NCBI GenBank assembly: GCA_902768105.1
Contig: CACXJZ010000010.1
Location: 1 to 52,338 of the forward strand
Origin: an uncultured Prevotellaceae bacterium
GTDB taxonomy: Bacteria > Bacteroidota > Bacteroidia > Bacteroidales > Bacteroidaceae
Length of the DNA: 52,338 nt
Direction: 5' to 3'
A program made the translations under genes and the position numbers. The notes below the pieces were generated by a model. The model saw nothing but the letters and a program-made list of their open reading frames with translations, did not search any database and was not told the DNA's origin. Positions 12,978 to 21,545 of this stretch are shown here, piece after piece; the stretch's first letter is position 1; each line of letters opens with the position of its first letter.

Positions 12978-13976
12978 ATGGCAATTTCAATTGACGATAT
13001 CAAGAAGCTTCGCGCTATGACCGGCGCTGGTCTGGCTGACGTAAAGAAGGCTCTGACCGAGGCTGAGGGCGACTTCGACAAGGCAAAGGAGCTGCTGCGT
13101 GAGCGTGGCCTTGCCATCGCTGCTAAACGCAGCGACCGTGAGACATCTAACGGTTGTGTTCTCGTAAAGGCTGTTGACGGCTTTGCTGCCACCATCGCCC
13201 TGAAGTGTGAAACCGACTTCGTTGCTAACGGTGCAGACTTCATTGCACTGACACAGAGCATCCTCGACGCTGCCATCGCAGCCAAGGCGAAGGACATCGA
13301 GGCTGTGAAGGAGCTGGTTCTGGCTGATGGCCAGAAGGTTCAGGACGCTGTAACACAGCGTTCAGGTATCACCGGTGAGAAGATGGAGCTGGACGGTTAC
13401 AACGTTCTCGAAGGCGACAACATCGAGGTTTATGACCACATGGGCAAGCATACACTGGCTACTATGGTACAGACCAACATCGCTGCTCCTGAGGTAGGTC
13501 ACAAGCTGGCTATGCAGGTAGCTGCTATGAAGCCCGTTGCTTTGGACGCAGAGAGCATCGACCCGAAGATTCTGGACGAGGAGTATCGCACAGCCGTTGA
13601 GAAGACCAAGCTGGAGCAGGTTCAGAAGTATGTGGACATGAAGATTAAGAAGGCTGGTATCAACCCCAACCTCGTTGACTCTGAAGACCACATTGAGAGC
13701 AACATGTCAAAGGGCTGGCTCACTCAGGAACAGGCTGACGAGGCTCGTAAAATCATTGCTGAGGCTAAGCCCGAGGGTGAGGCTCAGCTGAAGATGCCCA
13801 TGATTGAGGGTATTGCCAAGGGTCGTGTTGAGAAGTTCAAGAAGGAGAGCTGCCTGGTTGACCAGGAGTTCCAGTTCGGCGACGGCGACAAGCAGACTGT
13901 TACACAGTGGCTCGCCCAGCAGAACAAGGAGCTGAAGATTGTTGCTTTCAAGCGCTTCACGCTCGTTGCAGAGTAA
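12978..13976 (+). CDS. tsf: Translation elongation factor Ts
   Basis: A 332-residue nucleotide exchange factor for EF-Tu. The N-terminal UBA-like domain (KLRAMTGAGLADVKKALTEA, about 9-28) and the TDFVA motif (KCETDFVANGADF, about 76-88) are present, followed by the dimerisation core. The length is that of the longer Bacteroidota form. The gene ends 20 nt before a strong terminator whose T-run nearly touches the next start codon. Confidence 0.96.
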   Translation: MAISIDDIKKLRAMTGAGLADVKKALTEAEGDFDKAKELLRERGLAIAAKRSDRETSNGCVLVKAVDGFAATIALKCETDFVANGADFIALTQSILDAAIAAKAKDIEAVKELVLADGQKVQDAVTQRSGITGEKMELDGYNVLEGDNIEVYDHMGKHTLATMVQTNIAAPEVGHKLAMQVAAMKPVALDAESIDPKILDEEYRTAVEKTKLEQVQKYVDMKIKKAGINPNLVDSEDHIESNMSKGWLTQEQADEARKIIAEAKPEGEAQLKMPMIEGIAKGRVEKFKKESCLVDQEFQFGDGDKQTVTQWLAQQNKELKIVAFKRFTLVAE

Positions 13977-13996
13977 GTAATCAATAACATAGGAAG

Positions 13997-14032
13997 CAGG
14001 CATCGTCTCACAAGGCGGTGCCTGTTTTTTTA
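13997..14032 (+). terminator. Rho-independent terminator of rpsB-tsf
   Basis: CAGGCA (13997-14002) pairs with TGCCTG (14019-14024), followed by eight T. The T-run ends 5 nt before the ATG of the FAH-family gene. Confidence 0.8.
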
Positions 14033-14037
14033 AGACT

Positions 14038-14655
14038 ATGAAGATATTCGCAGTGGGCATGAATTACGCCCAACACAATAAAGAGCTCGACGGAGCGTTA
14101 TATAAACCAGAGCAGCCCGTCATTTTCACCAAGGCCGACTCATCACTGCTGAAGGACCGGAAGCCGTTCTTCATCCCGGACTGGAGTCATCAGGTGGATT
14201 ACGAGACCGAGCTGGTGGTACGCATCAGCCGATTAGGGAAGAGCATTCCCGAGCGTTTCGCCTATCGCTATTACGATGCCGTGACCGTGGGTATCGACTT
14301 CACGGCACGCGACTGGCAGCGTGAGGCACGCGACAAGGGCCTGCCGTGGGAGATCTGCAAAGGCTTTGACGGTTCTGCCGTCATCGGTGAGTGGGTTGAC
14401 AAGGAGAAGTTCCGTGACATACAGGCCATCCACTTCCACCTTGACATCAACGGCAAGACCGTGCAGGAAGGCTGTACGAGCGACATGCTCTACAAGGTGG
14501 ATGAACTGGTAAGCTACATCTCGAAGTTCTTTACCCTGAAGACGGGAGACCTGCTCTACACGGGAACACCTGTAGGCGTAGGACCGGTACACATCGACGA
14601 CCATCTTGAAGGATGGCTTGAAGACCGCAAGGTGCTGGAATTTAATTGTAAGTGA
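14038..14655 (+). CDS. Fumarylacetoacetate hydrolase-family protein
   Basis: A 205-residue member of the small FAH/YcgM group, which cleaves or decarboxylates acylpyruvate-type keto acids such as oxaloacetate. The metal site is seen as E56 and E58 (DYETELVVRI) and D87 (VGIDFTARDWQ), with GFDGSAVIG and the LYTGTPVGVGP loop further on. The start matches the family (MKIFAVGMNYAQH). No promoter fits between it and the tsf terminator, so it appears to depend on read-through. Its TGA overlaps the GTG start of porU (GTGA), indicating translational coupling with the T9SS genes. Confidence 0.85.
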   Translation: MKIFAVGMNYAQHNKELDGALYKPEQPVIFTKADSSLLKDRKPFFIPDWSHQVDYETELVVRISRLGKSIPERFAYRYYDAVTVGIDFTARDWQREARDKGLPWEICKGFDGSAVIGEWVDKEKFRDIQAIHFHLDINGKTVQEGCTSDMLYKVDELVSYISKFFTLKTGDLLYTGTPVGVGPVHIDDHLEGWLEDRKVLEFNCK

Positions 14656-17600
14656 GCATAAAACGACTGATAGGAAGCGTGATACTCCTGCTGTCATGTC
14701 TGATGACAACAAACGCACAGGAGTATTTCAACTTGACCGCCCAGGAGGTTAAGATTGACTCCCTATTGCCCGTATTCACTTACGCACGACCCTTAGGACA
14801 GCATTATTCCGACAGCATCTATACCGTCAGCATTGAGTACCCGGAGTTCATGGCGATGTCGGCAGACGATGTACGCCGTTACGAACAAATTAGCGGTGCT
14901 CCGTTGCCCGCCTTGCCTGATGTGGTGCAGCAAATCAGCATCTCACGCAAGCAGGCAACACTCGAAGTTTCTCTTATTCCATTGGTTTGGCGCGAAGGAA
15001 AATACCAGAAACTGGTCAGTTTCCAACTGAAGGTACAGGCAACAGCCAGAAACGGACAGCGAGCCCCCCGTCTCGCCCCTTGGGAGACCACACGCTCTGC
15101 TGCAACGTCATCGGTGCTTGCCACTGGTAAGTGGGCAAAGATACGTGTACCGTCAACAGGCGTCTATCAACTGACAAACGACTTGATACAGCGTGCCGGT
15201 TTCTCTAATATAAACAATGTGCGCGTATATGGTTATGGCGGCGCCATGCAACCTGAGAAGCTATATGCGAGCTACATTGATGAGACGGACGACCTGAAGG
15301 AAGTGCCTCTCTGCACGACTAACGGCCAACGGCTGTTCTGGGCACAAGGCCCGGTGTCGTGGAACGGCAAAGACCGCATCCGCAACCCCTATTCGCAGTA
15401 CGGCTACTATTTTCTCACCGAGAGCGACGGCGAAGCGGCTACGCAGTCCGAACAGGAGCTGATGAACCATTACCTCAGCACGGGCGAACTCGCCAACACG
15501 CTCTATGAGGTGGACGACTACGCCTGGTATCACGGTGGCCGTAACCTCTATGACGCGTACACTTTCACCATCGGTCAAGCCCGTGACTATACGCTTGCAT
15601 CGGCGGCAGCTGGCGGGGGAACCGTTACCATCGTGCTGACGGCCTACGACAGCAACAAAAGTTCAACGGCTACGGTCAGCGTCAACGGTGAGACAGTGGG
15701 AACCCTCAGTATTGGCGCCAGCTCTACATACAACCACGCCAGCCAAACGAAATCAATTTTTAAGGTGTCCAACCTCTCAACGACAAACACCATCCGCATT
15801 CAGCAGACAGGCGGCGGCATCATGCGACTCGACTATATCGCCATTCATGCCGACGGAGCCACATCCGCTCCTACGCTACAATCGATAAAGGCAGGCACAC
15901 CTGAGTTTGTGGGGACCGTCACCAATCAGAACCTGCATGGCGACGAGGCAACGGACATGGTCATCATCATTCCCGAATCCAAAAAGTTGCAGAAGCAGGC
16001 AGAGCGACTCAAAACCTTCCACGAGGAAAAGGACGGTCTGCGCGTACGTCTGCTGACTGCCGACGAGCTCTATAACGAGTTCTCCAGCGGCACACCCGAT
16101 GCCAATGCCTATCGGCGCTACCTGCGCATGCTCTACGAACGGGCAGCAAGCGAGGCTGACATGCCACGCTATCTATTGCTGTTCGGCGACGGGGCGTGGG
16201 ACAACCGTATGCTGTCTCCCGATTGGAGCAGCACTACCCCCAGCGACTTCCTACTCTGCTATGAGAGCGAAAACTCTTTCAGCAATACCGACAGTTACGT
16301 GACCGACGACTACTTCTGCCTGCTCGACGACGGAGAAGGCGGCAACCTGCTCAGCAGCGACCGTTCTGACGTGGCTGTGGGTCGTTTCCCTGTCCGCACT
16401 GAGGCAGAAGCCAAGATTATGGTAGATAAGGTCATCTCCTACGCCAACAACACCTACGCCGGTTCGTGGCAGAACGAAATCTGCATGATGGGCGACGACG
16501 GCAACAACAACCTGCATATGCAAGATGCCGATGCCGTAGCCCGACTGGTGGAACAGCTACACCCCGAATACCAGGTCAAGCGTATCATGTGGGATGCCTA
16601 CGAACGTGTCACCTCTGCTACGGGCAACTCCTACCCTGACGTGACGCGCCTCATCAAGCAGCAGATGCAAAGCGGCGCACTCATCATGAACTACTGCGGT
16701 CATGGTGCTGCCTACAGTTTCTCGCACGAGTTGGTGATGCAACTGAACGACTTTAGCGAAGCCGTCTCCACCCGTCTGCCCCTTTGGGTAACGGCATCGT
16801 GCGACATCATGCCCTTCGACGGCCAGGAAGACAATATCGGTGAGACAGCAGTGCTCAACAAACGGGGCGGCGCCGTCTCCTTCTACGGTACGACACGTAC
16901 GGTATATTCATCCTATAACAGGATGATGAACCTGGCATTCATGCGTCAGGCACTATCAGGCGTTGCGACGGGCGAAGCCGTACGACTGACCAAGAACTCT
17001 CTGATTATCACATCGCAAGATCTTACCACGAACAAACTGCAATACACCTTGCTGGGCGACCCTGCCCTGCACCTGGCCTACCCCACGCTCCAGGCTGTGG
17101 TTGATGACATCAACGGCGCCAGCGTCAAAGAAGGCGACCCCCTTGTGCTGCGCTCTGGCACAACGGTCACCGTGCGTGGACATATTGAGCAGAACGGTGT
17201 GAGACAGTCCTCCTACAATGGTACCGTCACAGCTACCGTCCGTGATGCCGAGGAAACAATTACCTGCCGCCTGAACGACACCAGCAAAGAGGGTGCCGAA
17301 GAGCCCTTCGTCTATAGAGACCGTACGAAGGTTATCTTCCACGGGACCGACAGCGTGCAGATGGGACAGTTCGCCTTCCGCTTCACCGTCCCACAGGACA
17401 TCAGCTACAGCGACGGCACCGGCCTCATCAACCTCTATGCCATCGATGACAGCCGCTCGGCCATTGCCAACGGACTCTGCAAACACTTCGTGCTGGGCGG
17501 TGCAACGACGGCACAACGCGACACCATCGGACCGGATGTCTATTGTTTCCTCAACTCCGAGGACTTCACCAATGGCGACAAGGTGAATCTGACACCCTAC

Positions 17601-18185
17601 TTCGTAGCACGCATCAGCGACGACAACGGCATCAACGCCACAGGCAATGGCATCGGCCATGACATCCAGCTCATCATCGACGGAATGACGTCTCAGACCT
17701 ACGTCCTGAACGACTATTTCAGCTACGACTTCGGCAGTTACACCGAGGGAATGGTAGGCTTCAGCATCCCCACGCTGACGGCTGGCAAGCACAAGCTACA
17801 GTTCCGCGTGTGGGACACCCAAAACAATTCCACAACCAAAGAGCTGAGCTTCGAGGTGGTAGAATCGCTCGAGCCCGTCTTCTTCGACGTCGAGTGTACA
17901 CGTAATCCCGCCGAGACCACCACGTCGTTCCGTATCATCCACGACCGCACGGGTAGTGAGATGGATGTTATCCTCGATATCTTCGATATGTCCGGCCGTC
18001 ATCTGTGGCAACATTCCGAGACAGGCGTTCCTACCGATAACACCTACATGATTGACTGGGACCTGACGTCTGGTGGCGGCAGCCGCGTTTCTACCGGTGT
18101 CTATCTCTACCGCGTACGCATCAGCAGCAACGGCTCCAGCTACGCCTCTAAAACAAAGAAACTGATAGTCATAAGCAATAAATAG
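14652..18185 (+). CDS. porU: Type IX secretion system sortase PorU
   Basis: A 1177-residue surface sortase that removes the C-terminal domain of T9SS cargo and joins the cargo to anionic LPS. A signal peptide (1-23) is followed by a beta-rich N-terminal region (to about 400), a C25 gingipain-like catalytic domain (about 430-820) with H684 in NYCGHG and C717 in TASCDIMPFD, and beta domains ending in a T9SS-type C-terminal domain (from about 1090; FDMSGRHLWQ ... GVYLYRVRISS). PorU is known to keep its own such domain. The GTG start overlaps the FAH stop. porV follows after 21 nt. Confidence 0.93.
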   Translation: MSIKRLIGSVILLLSCLMTTNAQEYFNLTAQEVKIDSLLPVFTYARPLGQHYSDSIYTVSIEYPEFMAMSADDVRRYEQISGAPLPALPDVVQQISISRKQATLEVSLIPLVWREGKYQKLVSFQLKVQATARNGQRAPRLAPWETTRSAATSSVLATGKWAKIRVPSTGVYQLTNDLIQRAGFSNINNVRVYGYGGAMQPEKLYASYIDETDDLKEVPLCTTNGQRLFWAQGPVSWNGKDRIRNPYSQYGYYFLTESDGEAATQSEQELMNHYLSTGELANTLYEVDDYAWYHGGRNLYDAYTFTIGQARDYTLASAAAGGGTVTIVLTAYDSNKSSTATVSVNGETVGTLSIGASSTYNHASQTKSIFKVSNLSTTNTIRIQQTGGGIMRLDYIAIHADGATSAPTLQSIKAGTPEFVGTVTNQNLHGDEATDMVIIIPESKKLQKQAERLKTFHEEKDGLRVRLLTADELYNEFSSGTPDANAYRRYLRMLYERAASEADMPRYLLLFGDGAWDNRMLSPDWSSTTPSDFLLCYESENSFSNTDSYVTDDYFCLLDDGEGGNLLSSDRSDVAVGRFPVRTEAEAKIMVDKVISYANNTYAGSWQNEICMMGDDGNNNLHMQDADAVARLVEQLHPEYQVKRIMWDAYERVTSATGNSYPDVTRLIKQQMQSGALIMNYCGHGAAYSFSHELVMQLNDFSEAVSTRLPLWVTASCDIMPFDGQEDNIGETAVLNKRGGAVSFYGTTRTVYSSYNRMMNLAFMRQALSGVATGEAVRLTKNSLIITSQDLTTNKLQYTLLGDPALHLAYPTLQAVVDDINGASVKEGDPLVLRSGTTVTVRGHIEQNGVRQSSYNGTVTATVRDAEETITCRLNDTSKEGAEEPFVYRDRTKVIFHGTDSVQMGQFAFRFTVPQDISYSDGTGLINLYAIDDSRSAIANGLCKHFVLGGATTAQRDTIGPDVYCFLNSEDFTNGDKVNLTPYFVARISDDNGINATGNGIGHDIQLIIDGMTSQTYVLNDYFSYDFGSYTEGMVGFSIPTLTAGKHKLQFRVWDTQNNSTTKELSFEVVESLEPVFFDVECTRNPAETTTSFRIIHDRTGSEMDVILDIFDMSGRHLWQHSETGVPTDNTYMIDWDLTSGGGSRVSTGVYLYRVRISSNGSSYASKTKKLIVISNK

Positions 18186-18206
18186 CCTTCTGCAACGTTT
18201 TAGAAG

Positions 18207-19370
18207 ATGATGAAGACAAATAAGATTATAGTCATTTGGGCTTGTCTGCTCCTGTCAATGACAGCAGCTGCGCAAGATAAGGTCAACGAGTTCAATGCAG
18301 TGGAACATGCAGTCATATCGCAGACCATTGCTCCCGATGCCCGTTCCGCCGGTATGGGTGATGTAGGTGCTGCCACTGACCCCGACGTCAACTCACAGTA
18401 TTGGAACCCGGCAAAGTATCCCTTCTGCATCAGTCGTGCAGGTATCTCGCTCAACTACACCCCGTGGTTGCGCAAGTTGGTCAGCGACATCGATCTTGCT
18501 TACGTGGCAGGCTACTATCGCATTGGAGACTACTCTGCCGTCAGCGGCTCCCTGCGCTACTTCTCCTTGGGCGAAGTGATGACATCGCTCGACGACAACG
18601 CCATGACAGTCAAGCCCTACGAGCTTTCGCTCGATGCAGCCTACTCACTGATGCTCAGCGACCACTTCTCACTGGCCGCCGGTATACGCTGGATCTATAG
18701 CGACCTGCGCTACGACTATACTGAGGACGCATCGCCCGCTTCAGCCTTCGCTGCTGACCTGGCCATGTACTACAACAACTACTTCGTCATGGGCGAGCGC
18801 GAATGTCAGCTGGGCTTAGGCTTGAACTTCAGCAACATCGGTAGTAAGATTTCCTACTTTGGCGATGACCGTTCACAGTTCCTGCCCGCCAATATGCGTC
18901 TGGGTGCCTCGCTGATGATTCCCATCGATGAGTACAACCGTTTCTCTATCGCTGCCGATGCCAATAAACTGCTCGTACCCACCGTGCCCAAGCAGGAGGA
19001 AGGCGAGGACAACGCCTCCTACCAGCAGCGTGTCATCGAGGAATACAGCGACGTAGGCTCCATCTCGGGAATATTCAAGAGCTTCACCGATGCCCCCGGC
19101 GGTTTCAAGGAGGAGCTTCAGGAGATTCAGTGGAGCGTGGGTGCCGAGTACGTCTATCACGACCAGTTCTCGCTGCGTGCAGGTTATCACCATGAATCTG
19201 AGAACAAGGGAAACCGTAAATACTTCACCGTGGGTGGCGGCTTCCGCATGAACGTCTTTTCGCTTGATGTGGGCTATGTTATCTCCACCGCCAAGAGTAA
19301 TCCGCTCGACCAAACCCTGCGTTTCTCATTGGCGTTCGACATGGACGGAATCAAAGACCTGTTTAAGTAA
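18207..19370 (+). CDS. porV: Type IX secretion system outer-membrane protein PorV
   Basis: A 387-residue FadL-like barrel that takes cargo from the T9SS translocon to PorU. Signal peptide 1-22 (ends AAA-Q), then the family's SRSDARSAGMGD-like start (here APDARSAGMGDVGAATDPDVN, about 31-51) and WNPAKYPF. The strand pattern runs to a C-terminal Phe-rich segment (LRFSLAFDMDGIKDLFK). porU-porV adjacency is common in Bacteroidota. A hairpin at 19402-19446 follows the gene. Confidence 0.93.
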   Translation: MMKTNKIIVIWACLLLSMTAAAQDKVNEFNAVEHAVISQTIAPDARSAGMGDVGAATDPDVNSQYWNPAKYPFCISRAGISLNYTPWLRKLVSDIDLAYVAGYYRIGDYSAVSGSLRYFSLGEVMTSLDDNAMTVKPYELSLDAAYSLMLSDHFSLAAGIRWIYSDLRYDYTEDASPASAFAADLAMYYNNYFVMGERECQLGLGLNFSNIGSKISYFGDDRSQFLPANMRLGASLMIPIDEYNRFSIAADANKLLVPTVPKQEEGEDNASYQQRVIEEYSDVGSISGIFKSFTDAPGGFKEELQEIQWSVGAEYVYHDQFSLRAGYHHESENKGNRKYFTVGGGFRMNVFSLDVGYVISTAKSNPLDQTLRFSLAFDMDGIKDLFK

Positions 19371-19401
19371 ATATTGCGCTGTTCGCGCACACAAAACATT
19401 G

Positions 19402-19446
19402 ATTTAGGTCAAGAATGAGGCGTTTTTCCTCGTTTTTGGCCTAAAT
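19402..19446 (+). terminator. Nested hairpin after porV
   Basis: ATTTAGG (19402-19408) pairs with CCTAAAT (19440-19446); inside, AATGAGG (19414-19420) pairs with CCTCGTT (19428-19434) with one U-G pair. No long T-run follows directly; the ncRNA promoter starts at the next bases. Confidence 0.45.
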
Positions 19447-19448
19447 TT

Positions 19449-19480
19449 GTTGGAGGGAATGAAAAATCATCGTACCTTTG
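19449..19480 (+). promoter_or_regulatory. Promoter of the free-standing ncRNA
   Basis: GTTG (19449-19452), 20 nt, TACCTTTG (19473-19480). No open reading frame of note follows before the terminator at 19738-19768. Confidence 0.65.
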
Positions 19481-19485
19481 CATCG

Positions 19486-19768
19486 TCAAAAGTTAATAGA
19501 TTGTTTTAGGTTAGTAGTAATATTTATAGTTTTAGGTTTTTAGTTATTGGTAAGAAGAAAGTTTTAAATGTGTTAAGGATAACAGTGGTCGCCGTGAGGC
19601 TCCCATAACTTTCTTTTCTTTTGAGAGTTAGTATTAGTTATTGATATTCCTGAGTCGGTAAAACGACAAAGGCCCCTGGCTGAAAAGCCAGTTCTTTTGA
19701 AAAATAGGATTTTTAGTTAAACATAGGCTTGAATGTCGCCGCTCGTTGATGAGTAGCGGCATTTTTTT
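19486..19768 (+). ncRNA. Candidate structured non-coding RNA of about 280 nt
   Basis: It is framed by a good promoter and a strong terminator (GCCGCT/AGCGGC, 19738-19743/19755-19760, then seven T). Internal helices are clear: AAGAAAGTT/AACTTTCTT (19555-19563/19607-19615) enclosing TGG-tc-GCC-GTGA-GGC-tc-CCA (19586-19605); GTCG/CGAC (19654-19657/19664-19667) within CCT/AGG; and CTGGCT-GAAA-AGCCAG (19676-19691). Two GNRA tetraloops suggest a folded RNA. The 5' 65 nt are A/T-rich. It does not resemble tmRNA, RNase P or SRP RNA to me; 6S RNA or a Bacteroidales-specific RNA remains possible. Confidence 0.6.
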
Positions 19769-19800
19769 GCATTTTTATCACGTGTTTCAAAATAAATTCG

Positions 19801-19808
19801 TATATTTG
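19801..19808 (+). promoter_or_regulatory. Candidate -7 box of the small secreted protein gene
   Basis: TATATTTG 34 nt before the ATG at 19843; no clear -33 box. A 3-codon frame (19835-19846) ends by overlapping the start codon and is probably chance. Confidence 0.4.
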
Positions 19809-19842
19809 CACATCCATATTATCAAACTAAAAACATGACTCT

Positions 19843-20280
19843 ATGAAAAAGATGCTGCTTGTATTTGTCATGGCTTTCCTTTCTGTCACTTTTGCCATGT
19901 CGCAGGAAATCGTTATGGAATGTACCTATTCCAGTAACCAGTCGTACAAAACCCTTATTGTCATCGACTCCTCCGGTGGTGAGGCCGTGTCAATAGCTGG
20001 CGACAAGAGATGCCACTACGACATCAAAGTGGAGAGCATGGGTGACCACATTGTCATTCTTGCTCACAATGCCAGTCTTTCTACTTGGGTAGATGACATC
20101 TACATTCTCAGTGAAGGCGACAAGTGCTTCGTGGTTTCGCCGGCCATGTCGGACGGAAACAACTTTGCCAAGCTGAACGTAGAGCAGATAAAAGGCGACT
20201 CACGGATTGCTGCCAAGAAACGGGAATACGGACTGTTGACCAGCCGCGGATCAAGTAAGGGAGCCGATTCTACACGTTAA
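19843..20280 (+). CDS. Small secreted protein of unknown function
   Basis: A 145-residue protein with a signal peptide (MKKMLLVFVMAFLSVTFAMS-Q). The mature part has short beta-prone segments (KTLIVIDSS, DHIVILAHN, DIYILSEGDKCFVV) and only three Cys (26, 60, 104 by approximate count). It lacks a lipobox and a T9SS tail. I do not recognise the family. It lies between the ncRNA terminator and the convergent ispF gene, 7 bp away, and seems to have its own promoter. Confidence 0.7.
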   Translation: MKKMLLVFVMAFLSVTFAMSQEIVMECTYSSNQSYKTLIVIDSSGGEAVSIAGDKRCHYDIKVESMGDHIVILAHNASLSTWVDDIYILSEGDKCFVVSPAMSDGNNFAKLNVEQIKGDSRIAAKKREYGLLTSRGSSKGADSTR

Positions 20281-20287
20281 TCTCCCA

Positions 20288-20770
20288 CTACCGCTCTATC
20301 AGCGCAACGGCATAGGCGGAAATGCCCTCCATGCGGCCTGTGAAGCCCAGACGCTCCGTCGTCGTTGCCTTGATGGAAATGTTGTCAGGGTCAGTACCAA
20401 TGACCTCGGCCATACATGCCTGCATCTGGGGAATATGCGGGTTCATCTTCGGCCGCTCGGCACAAATCGTCGCGTCAATGTTCACCAGTCGGTAACCCTT
20501 CGTGGCAATGAGCTCAATGGTACGGCGCAGAATCACCTTGCTGTCCATGTCCAGCGTGTCGTCGCTGGTGTCCGGCCAATGATAGCCGATGTCACGCATG
20601 TTGGCTGCGCCCAGAATGGCGTCGCAAATGGCATGTATCAGCACGTCGGCATCGCTGTGTCCCAACAGGCCCAGCTCATAGTCAATCTTGATGCCGCCCA
20701 TCCACAACTCTCTTCCTTCCACCAGGCGATGGACGTCGTAGCCCATGCCCACTCTGATTGTCTTTTCCAT
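20288..20770 (-). CDS. ispF: 2-C-methyl-D-erythritol 2,4-cyclodiphosphate synthase
   Basis: A 160-residue MEP-pathway enzyme making the cyclic diphosphate on the way to isoprenoids. The zinc ligands are D12 and H14 (GYDVHRL) and H46 (ADVLIHAICDA), with the GLLGHSDADV loop between. The C-terminal ISIKATTTERLGFTGRMEGI segment is typical of the CDP-binding trimer interface. The length is normal. It has its own promoter (20794-20824), back to back with that of the DUF3237 gene. Confidence 0.96.
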   Translation of the reverse strand: MEKTIRVGMGYDVHRLVEGRELWMGGIKIDYELGLLGHSDADVLIHAICDAILGAANMRDIGYHWPDTSDDTLDMDSKVILRRTIELIATKGYRLVNIDATICAERPKMNPHIPQMQACMAEVIGTDPDNISIKATTTERLGFTGRMEGISAYAVALIER

Positions 20771-20793
20771 ACTACTTCCTTCGTTTCTGCTGG

Positions 20794-20824
20794 CAAAGGT
20801 ACAATTAACTGGGCAAAAACCAAA
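20794..20824 (-). promoter_or_regulatory. Promoter of ispF
   Basis: On the minus strand TTTG (20821-20824), 19 nt, TACCTTTG (20794-20801). Confidence 0.7.
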
Positions 20825-20859
20825 AGAAAAGGCATTTTTTTTGCTTTCTCGAACGAAAG

Positions 20860-20891
20860 TTTGGTTGTTTCAAAAAACTTACCTATCTTTG
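20860..20891 (+). promoter_or_regulatory. Promoter of the DUF3237 gene
   Basis: TTTG (20860-20863), 20 nt, TATCTTTG (20884-20891); ATG at 20918. Confidence 0.72.
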
Positions 20892-20917
20892 CGGACAGAA
20901 GATTAATAACAACTGAT

Positions 20918-21436
20918 ATGAAAAAAGCGCTTTTATCAACTATCCTGCTGTGCCTGGCCACACTGACACTCACAGCACAAACAACACCGGAGACCTATCC
21001 TGCAGGTCCGGAGACAACATTCGTCATGCAACTCAAAGTGACACTGGGGCAAGCCTACACCGTAGGCGACACGCCACAGGGACGCCGAACGGTCATCCCC
21101 ATCACGGGCGGCACGTTTGAAGGGCCGCTGCTGAAAGGTACTATCCTCAACGGAGGCGCAGACTATCAGCTGGCCGACGGTCAGCGCTCTACGTTGGAGG
21201 CCATCTACAGCATCAAGACCGACGACGGCGTGTATATCCACATCCGCAATCGCGGCATCATCTTCCAAGGCCCCGACGAGAATGGCCAGCAGTCGTTCTA
21301 CTTCAAGGCCGCCCCGCAGTTTGAGGCACCCAAGGACAGCCGCTATGCGTGGTTGAACAATGCCCTTTTCATCTGCTCCCCCGACTTCTCGACGCAGTTC
21401 CAGGGCATCGTGTTGAATGTATGGAAAATCAAATAA
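20918..21436 (+). CDS. Secreted DUF3237-like protein
   Basis: A 172-residue protein. The reading frame is open far upstream across ispF, but the promoter and the signal peptide (MKKALLSTILLCLATLTLTA-Q) fix the start at 20918. The mature part (FVMQLKVTLG, GRRTVIPITGGTFEGPLLKG, LNGGADYQ, TLEAIYSIKTDDGVYIHIRNRG) matches the DUF3237 beta-barrel family, whose biochemical role is unknown. It stands alone; the inverted repeat at 21463-21522 may end its transcript. Confidence 0.82.
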   Translation: MKKALLSTILLCLATLTLTAQTTPETYPAGPETTFVMQLKVTLGQAYTVGDTPQGRRTVIPITGGTFEGPLLKGTILNGGADYQLADGQRSTLEAIYSIKTDDGVYIHIRNRGIIFQGPDENGQQSFYFKAAPQFEAPKDSRYAWLNNALFICSPDFSTQFQGIVLNVWKIK

Positions 21437-21462
21437 CCGACAGCTTTATTTCATAAAAAACT

Positions 21463-21522
21463 AAAAATCGTGCAAGATTCTTCGTTTATTCACGATAAAT
21501 GTAGTATCTTTGCACGATTTTT
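21463..21522 (+). promoter_or_regulatory. Inverted repeat containing the pnp promoter
   Basis: AAAAATCGTGCAAGAT (21463-21478) is complementary, with one extra T, to ATCTTTGCACGATTTTT (21506-21522). The right arm includes the TATCTTTG -7 box (21505-21512); a weak TTCG -33-like box lies at 21481-21484. The hairpin ends in a T-run, so it may also terminate the DUF3237 transcript. Confidence 0.55.
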
Positions 21523-21545
21523 TATTTTTAGATGTTTAAAACAAG

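Noticed and set aside
12422-13297. Open frame of 291 codons on the minus strand across rpsB and tsf
   Set aside because: Antisense to two certain genes; its composition is that of their complementary codons.
16956-17792. Open frame of 278 codons antisense to porU
   Set aside because: Shadow of porU codon bias; no recognisable domain.
19486-19768. Assignment of the ncRNA as tmRNA, RNase P RNA or SRP RNA
   Set aside because: No tag-peptide frame or tRNA-like end, no RNase P core motif and no SRP-type GGAA-loop domain could be found; the length also does not fit.
19835-19846. Three-codon upstream reading frame overlapping the start of the small secreted protein
   Set aside because: Too short to distinguish from chance; no rare codons or regulatory context.
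20435-20917. N-terminal extension of the DUF3237 gene across ispF
   Set aside because: The frame is open, but the promoter at 20860-20891 and the signal peptide at 20918 show the real start.
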